Assembly (NCBI GenBank): GCA_021613375.1 | Contig: CM038720.1 | Coordinates: forward strand, 18,871,215 to 18,935,214 | Origin: Megaleporinus macrocephalus | Taxonomy: Eukaryota > Chordata > Actinopteri > Characiformes > Anostomidae | Length of the DNA stretch: 64,000 nucleotides | Direction: 5' to 3' | Part shown: positions 58,523-64,000 of the stretch, piece after piece | Position numbering within the stretch: position 1 is the first letter of the stretch | Layout of the letters: the number at the start of each line of letters is the position of its first letter | Position numbers and translations under genes: made by a program | Notes under the pieces: model-generated | What the model was told of the DNA's origin: nothing | What the model saw: the letters and a program-made list of their open reading frames with translations, nothing else | Databases searched by the model: none

Positions 58523-58905
58523 TCTGCCTCAGGGTGGCGTGGTGGCAAATCGGTTCACCTATTTGGTCTTTCATAGCCTAGTAACTGTACCTATGCCCAA
58601 CATACCTCTGGAAATCTTTGCTTGCCCAGTTTTACCAGAGTTTGGTGAAAAGAATGAATTATTACTGATTTCTCAAAGTGATGATGAGAAAGATCTCTTG
58701 TAACATGTATAACGTTAAAGTATAGAAGATCTACCAAACTAGAAAAGCATCCCCAGAAGAAAAACTCATAAACCAAACATGTTGACATGCATCAGTACCG
58801 CTATGGCGAGTGAGTTAGCAGCCAGCCAACACTTGAATAGCTAATAAACATGGGACCCTCCAAATACCAGAAGGTATTTGCGCACTGGGTACATCAATTG
58901 TCTTT
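58523..58905 (+). repeat. Unnamed dispersed repeat, copy B
   Basis: The same ordered strings as copy A at 18880-19165: CTTTCATAGCCTAGTAACTG, CCAAACTAGAAAAGCATCCC, GGCGAGTGAGTTAGCAGCCA, ACATGGGACCCTCCAAATAC and TATTTGCGCACTG. It is longer than copy A by several small insertions. Confidence 0.65.
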
Positions 58906-59390
58906 AAACTCTGCAGCTTAAATGCATTTTTCTATGTATTTGTAAGGTATTTGTACCTTTTTTACCTAATGTTTTAAAACAGAAAAGCCAGTTAGATCGA
59001 GTTGTAAAACTGCATTGGAGTGCTGTAGAATTATGTTCTGTAACTAAAAATACTCGAGACGCAGCATCTAAGGTACTTCCGTTGTACCAGATCCAAGAGT
59101 GTAGATTTGTAAACATGGTAAAATGTAAAGGTCTTCACTCCACAAAACAGCATTGCATCACATTCAAACATTAATAAAATCTCTCTTATTTTACTGACCG
59201 ATATAAATGTGGTATGAATTCAACATTTGCAGAATTAATGGGATTTTTGTTGTTTAGCTTGTTTCAAAGAGCTGAGAAAAAATTAAACAGAAGAAAGAAA
59301 AGATGGTTCTCACATCACGGGAGACCCATAAGAGTAAAAGAGAATTTTTTAAAACCTTATGTTGCTTTAAGTTTTCATTAGTATACTCTT
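58906..59390. other. No gene seen
   Basis: AT-rich sequence with no recognised element. Confidence 0.45.
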
Positions 59391-59413
59391 AAAAAGATGG
59401 TTCTTCAAGGGTG

Positions 59414-60528
59414 CAGACGTGTGGATTGAAGTCACATGACTTAAACTCGAGTCACTAAACTGATGACTTGTGACTTGACTTGACAACATCACTAGAGACT
59501 TGCGACTTGACTTAGACTTTACTTTTACTGACTTGGACTTGGAGTAAGACTTGAGCCTTAAGACTTAAAAAGACTTGTCACCCTATTTTTACATAATAAA
59601 TAAGGAAAACTTAATCACATAACTGATCATTTTGTATTAAATAGTGCTGTAACGCTAAGCAGCTGAGCTGCTCCAGTTTATCCGTAACCTAGCAACAAGT
59701 GAAGTTCTGCAGCCAATCACGGGGAGCTTTAGGGGGGCGCCTGTGTTAAATTTGTGCGGAGAGGACAATAATCCCGTTCAACTACAAAGATTATGCTGTA
59801 GTAAATAAAAAAAGAACTACGACATGCAGGACTCGTGGAGTCGAGATCACAGATGGAGCTGCAACCACTTCAAACTCTGTTCGACTTTTGAGGTTCACAA
59901 AGAACAGTAAGTCTCTGCTATGTATATTTCACATATAGCAGTTAGCTAGCTAGCTGACTAACAAGCTAGCAAACGTAACGACATAATGATAAACAGCTAA
60001 TGTGAAAGAAGCTCTCTCCCTCTGTTCACCCCTCCTAGATATTCCACCGTCCACTGTGAACTACTGAGAAATTAAAGCACAGCATCTCAGACAGGAAGTG
60101 TTTAAGTAGTGCAGAAAAGTGCCAAACACTGATCAGTACATGCAGAGCTACTGTAGAGATCACACATACTGTTAGAACTGAAAGACCCGGTCCACATATT
60201 AATGCTTATAGGTTTAGAATGTGATGGTGAAATTAAATGATCTAATTTCATATGCAAGTTATTTTCATTATAATACAAACTTTAAAACGTTAATGTTATA
60301 TTAATGGCAGTTTAATATACTACAAATCAACTGCATCAATTGCGTTAAATACTGAAATGACGTTACATCTGGTGATGTGACTAGGACTTAAAGATTAGGA
60401 TTTGGGACTTGACTCGAGACTTCCTTGTATTGACTTGGGACTTGACTTGAGACTTGACTCGGGACTTGATTAATCAAGACTTGAGACTTACTTGTTACTT
60501 GCAACATAGTGACTTGGTCCCATGTCTA
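59414..60528. mobile_element. GACTTG-repeat transposon, nested
   Basis: The left end, CAGACGTGTGGATTGAAGTC, and the right end (reverse complement TAGACATGGGACCAAGTC) are inverted relatives. Both sub-ends are packed with ACTTGACTTGAGACTTG-type words: about 59445-59580 at the left and 60370-60515 at the right. The interior (59590-60360) is non-coding in all frames and somewhat CpG-rich near 59730-59770. This repeat is common in fish. No target duplication is visible, perhaps because host bases were lost. Confidence 0.75.
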
Positions 60529-60868
60529 GCACCATGAATACTTAGGGAAACATTAACATGATTAAGTGATTCTTATTATGGTGAAGTGGTACTTCAGATT
60601 GCTGGAGAATGCACTGTAAATGGTATTATGTAGAACCTTTTTTAAAATGGTTCTGTATAGCACCAAAAAACAAGTCAGTTTTCTTTAGTGAAGGAAATGG
60701 TCTTGTTTAGAGGTTTGTTGCATTGTGAGATGGTTCTTAAGGTTGGTGGAGAATGTGTTGTATATGGTTCTAGAACCTTTTTGAAAATGTCAACAAAAAT
60801 GCTTCTATTATTACAATATCAAACTTATAACAACAGAAGAACCCACTTCGGTGCTATATAGAACCATA

Positions 60869-61680
60869 TTCACCGTATTTCGCCACACCCACTTTTAAGC
60901 GTGTGTTAGAACTTCCGGTCAGCAAACTAAAATGAATCCAGTTACATGGGAGGAGACCAGAGAAGCAATAAGTATTTTGAATGGGACAACACAGTCTCAT
61001 CCGAGGTTAATAACTCAGTAGGTGGATTATATAAAAAAGGTGGGCTGAGATTACTTATAGAGACATTTTTAATTATTTTGTACTCTCGGAAGGTGTAGAC
61101 GGTTCAGCAATGAAAAACTATACAAGTACTGAAGCGTATCAGTGTACTCCTACATAAGGACGGTGAGTTTATATTTCTGAAAGCCGGTTAAACCCAAGTC
61201 AAGCCAGCGGCCCGAGCCCCTCTGCGTGGGTGTTAGTTACAGCGCAGATAGCGTAGCGCGGTGGACACTGATCATAAACAGTTACTTAACTCACAAACAC
61301 CCGACGTGTCTGCTTCCTCTGTGCTTCATAAGCGAGCCATTTCTCTGGATAGGGATGCTCTGATGCTGGTTCTCCTCCACAGCATGGTAAGAACAGACAT
61401 ACGGAGGTTTTGGAGGATGTTTTAATTTTAGAGCCTTCAGCCACAGACGCAGGTCCTCTTCTTTGGAAGGCAGCTTTACAACACTCTGATCTTTATGTTC
61501 TGTGTTTGTAACACTGTTTGTTTGTGACTCCCTCTAACTGAACATATTATGCTATTCATTTTCTATGTTTATTGTCTTTTTGCTTGTAATTAGTATCGAC
61601 GTATTCACGGGCGCACCGGAAGTTCTAACACAAAGTAAACAAAGATGGCCCCCAAGTGTTGTCATGGAAAATAGCGTAAA
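60869..61680. mobile_element. Second nested element with TGTGTTAGAACTTCCGGT inverted repeats
   Basis: The 18-base string TGTGTTAGAACTTCCGGT at 60902-60919 is perfectly mirrored by ACCGGAAGTTCTAACACA at 61615-61632. Outer ends (GTATTTCGCC at the left, reverse complement GTATTTACGCT at the right) also match, the left arm being about 17 bp shorter. The element splits the MITE text between ACCATAT and TACAACACC, which fits a 2-3 bp AT/TA-type duplication. Its interior is unusually CpG-rich for the window around 61180-61270. There is no transposase frame. Confidence 0.65.
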
Positions 61681-61814
61681 TACAACACCATCTCCATCAG
61701 TCTAAAGAATCTTTTCACCATACAAATAACTAATTAAGTATACAAAAAGTCCTTTAGGGACTTAAAAGTGTTTTTACCAAACTTCATAAAGAACCATCTT
61801 TGTTAAGAATGTAT

Positions 61815-62625
61815 CCATCAAATCTTAAAGAAATATAACTTTTAAGAATTTTCTTTAACCCTTATGGGTCTCTCATTATGAGAAAAATCATCTTCTAATG
61901 CATCTGTTTAATTTTTTCTTTGCTCTTTATAGTTTCAACTTTTCTGCTGAAACTATATTTTTTTGACATTTTTTTAAGCAGTTTAACATAAAAAAATAAA
62001 CTTGCTTTTTTTTTTACCTGATAAGGGACACCAGAACCTTTGGATATGACCATATCTAACTTTAAACAGTGATTACTTTAGATGGAAATAAAGCTAGTGG
62101 ACAGAGACTTCAGTTACGGTCAAAGCAAGGTTAACCAAGACACCAGCCGCTCAGCAAACAATCAAACCAGCACAAGTTCACCTCTGTACTCCAGTCTTCT
62201 TTCTTCAGGAGGTTTTGATGACACAGCAGTCTTCCAGACCTCTTAGCCGCATGCAGGGGCATCAGCGCAGAGGTTTTTTTAGCACTAGCATTTCAACACC
62301 GGTGTGCTTTTCCAAGGAAGGAGAGAAGCCGGGGTTTTGGTTTCCATTTCAGCGTGTCGCTGTTGCTTTTTATCCGCCTCCTTCCTCACTCTTTGAAGTC
62401 TAATGTGTTTATTTGGAGGCTTTGAAAGTGATGGACTTTTGAAAAGCCTTGACTTTTCCTTTTCATAATGAAAAAAATATTTCACCCTTTCTCAATGTCA
62501 CATATTTGGCCTCAGCTCAACAACTGCAGGACGAAAGTGAAAAATCTGGGGATTTTTTCTGCTGTGCTGAGTGAGAAGGACAGTGTTTCATTTTTTCCTG
62601 AATGATTATCGCAGCACCATCAGCA
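61815..62625. other. No gene seen
   Basis: Nothing recognised; poly-T/A runs near 61950-62015. Confidence 0.45.
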
Positions 62626-62629
62626 TGAG

Positions 62630-62860
62630 TGGTAAGACGTCATTTCTTCTTTTAATCAACCAGGCCAAGCCCTTTACTTTAATGGGCTGGCACTGATTAC
62701 AAACTGTGATGACTCTAAAACTCAGTCGAGATTTTTTAAAGGCCATTTTTAGCTCTAATTGCAGAAAAAGTTCACCTTTATAATTGGAGGGTAATTGAGA
62801 CGGAATTGTTTTCTGCAAAATCAATAGCGTTTGTCCATCGGTCACCTATAAGCACCAAAT
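62630..62860. promoter_or_regulatory. Candidate conserved non-coding block
   Basis: Contains GGCTGGCACTGATTACAAAC, TAGCTCTAATTGCAG and GGAGGGTAATTGAGACGGAA, several TAAT/ATTA homeodomain cores in complex sequence, without a coding frame on either strand that I trust. Typical enhancer texture; not tested. Confidence 0.3.
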
Positions 62861-62864
62861 TAGC

Positions 62865-63800
62865 CCAAAAACAATAAAGTATTCAGATCTTAGATTATGT
62901 TTAAATCCCAACACATTAACAGACATAGTGACAATCTAAATATATCCAAACCATCATTTGTATGGTACTTTTGTACTTTCTATTGGGAAAAGACTGTCCT
63001 AAACCAAAATACAGTCCGAAACTTCTTTACTAAAATTGGTTGGAAACAGGTATATTTCAATTTATGTTCATTTGTGTTATAATTATAAATAAAAAATGTG
63101 TACTTTGACTGGGGGCATCTCACATTGTCACCAAAACTGAGAGGGTCTGTAGTCACACCCCTGCATTTTAGGGCAGGAAGTGAATGTATCCCCCTCATGG
63201 CCACACGGTGAGGAGTTAGATGCTGTTGTTTAGAAGTAAAAAAGTAAATGTGTCTTAAAGTCTGACAAGTGTTGCTACTCAAATACATTTTTTATGCACA
63301 TTGTTTTTGTGTTTTAATAAAATTGTTCTGATTTTATTTGTGTACAGTTGTTTATAGCTTTGTTTGCTAGTACCAGGTTAGTGATTTAAAATTTGTTTCA
63401 AAATTATTAAAACAGTCACTGCTGAAACATTTGCCAGTGTTTATTGTTAGGATTGTTTTTAGAGACAAAATGTAAGATTCAATCATTATTTTAACAAAAT
63501 AAACATAATTATGGTTTTAGTCGAATGTCCAAGATCAATTAAAAGTTTCAGTTAGGTTGTAGATTCAAGTAGCTTTTAAAATTTAATTGTAAAACTGCAA
63601 GCATAACAGAATAACATACAGAGTGTTTGTGTAGTTTGATTTAATTGATCTGTAGGTTTTAGGTCTATTATTATGCTTGTCTTAACAGCACCCCTGATGA
63701 CGTAGAAGTGTGGAAAGTAAAGCTGTGGCTTATGTATCTATAATGGTGGATAATGGTGGATAACGGCGGTTTACGATATTAATGGCAGATTTGTTAATCT
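62865..63800. other. No gene seen
   Basis: AT-rich; a short direct duplication TAATGGTGGA lies at 63741-63760. Nothing else recognised. Confidence 0.45.
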
Positions 63801-63809
63801 ATGATTTAG

Positions 63810-64000
63810 AGATGGAAGCCTCGATCAGCTATGTATCGGTATCGGCCGATTTTTAATCAAAATATGCGATCGGTGATCGGCCGATATTTCTCCTATTTAG
63901 AGCCGTTCTCGAGAACCAATTGATAGCGTTAAACAAATGAGCCTAATTTCTGTATTTCCAGCTAGCGTTTCATCCAGGAAGAGAAGAACCCCCTCCCTGC
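63810..64000. repeat. GATCGGCCGAT-type repeat, cut by window end
   Basis: GTATCGGTATCGGCCGATTT and GCGATCGGTGATCGGCCGAT are overlapping near-palindromes typical of the ends of a fish DNA transposon whose TIR region is rich in ATCGGCCGAT. Only one side is in the window, so the class is not set. Confidence 0.5.

Larger units (their letters stand above)
59393..61811. mobile_element. GGTTCT-family MITE carrying two nested insertions
   Basis: Host pieces are 59393-59413 (ATACTCTTAAAAAGATGGTT and CTTCAAGGGT), 60529-60868 (many GGTTCT/AGAACC units, TATTACAATATCAAACTTA in place of the central palindrome) and 61681-61811 (CAACACCATCTCCATCAGTC through AAAGAACCATCTTTGTTAAG). Joined in order, they read as one copy of the family seen at 14231, apart from about 40 bp lost at the first insertion. 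Two unrelated elements separate the pieces. Confidence 0.75.

Noticed and set aside
1..64000. CRISPR array or bacterial defence system
   Set aside because: No regularly spaced direct repeats with unique spacers and no bacterial gene structure; the tandem arrays present are adjacent-unit minisatellites in vertebrate DNA.

Overview
The window reads as nuclear DNA of a ray-finned (teleost) fish, probably an otophysan. The base composition is AT-rich, there are no bacterial-style operons, and almost every recognisable element belongs to a transposon or repeat family abundant in fish: hAT, Tc1-like, L1/Tx1 and CR1/L2/Rex-type LINE fragments, Ty3/gypsy-like LTR pieces, GGTTCT-type and CATAACATTAAAACCAC-type palindromic MITEs, GACTTG-repeat elements, and CCTAGCAAC arrays. 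I found no host protein-coding gene I can name. Nearly all open frames are short, overlap on both strands, or sit in repeats, so the window is best read as a gene desert or part of a very large intron.

Layout. 1-4.8 kb: old repeats, including a Tc1 transposase relic on the minus strand, and one possible 5' coding exon at 4111-4170. 4.8-7.2 kb: tandem repeats and a hAT element with an exact 8-bp target duplication, inserted in a minisatellite. 9.5-9.8 kb: a probable solo LTR. 10.8-12.8 kb: a G-rich minisatellite and a 38-bp array carrying splice-donor-like repeats. 14-24 kb: GGTTCT MITEs, an LTR-retrotransposon primer-binding site, and unique tracts that look like conserved non-coding DNA. 27.5-28 kb: an L1-type ORF1 fossil. 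30-34.7 kb: LINE tails, minisatellites, a long TG/TA microsatellite and a palindromic MITE. 36.9-38.2 kb: a second hAT element with an exact 8-bp target duplication. 39.6-40.3 kb: an inverted-repeat element. 41.3-41.9 kb: a 41-bp array. 44.3-45.3 kb: a decayed LINE reverse transcriptase. 46.3-47.1 kb: a second Tc1 relic and a small MITE. 52.5 kb: a triplet-repeat block. 55.96-56.89 kb: a well-preserved, internally deleted Tc1-like element with a 230-aa open frame. 57-62 kb: a repeat-dense zone with two insertions nested inside one MITE. The last 200 bp start another repeat.

No genes work together in a pathway here. The interest is in transposon structure: two clean hAT insertions that both keep a transposase 5'-exon relic, the nested insertions at 59.4-61.8 kb, the in-frame-deleted Tc1 copy, two arrays made of splice-site-like units, and several AT-motif-rich unique blocks that could be enhancers. 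Conservation and repeat-library assignment cannot be tested from one sequence. Family names rest on recognised motifs and recalled fish repeats, and confidences are set accordingly.
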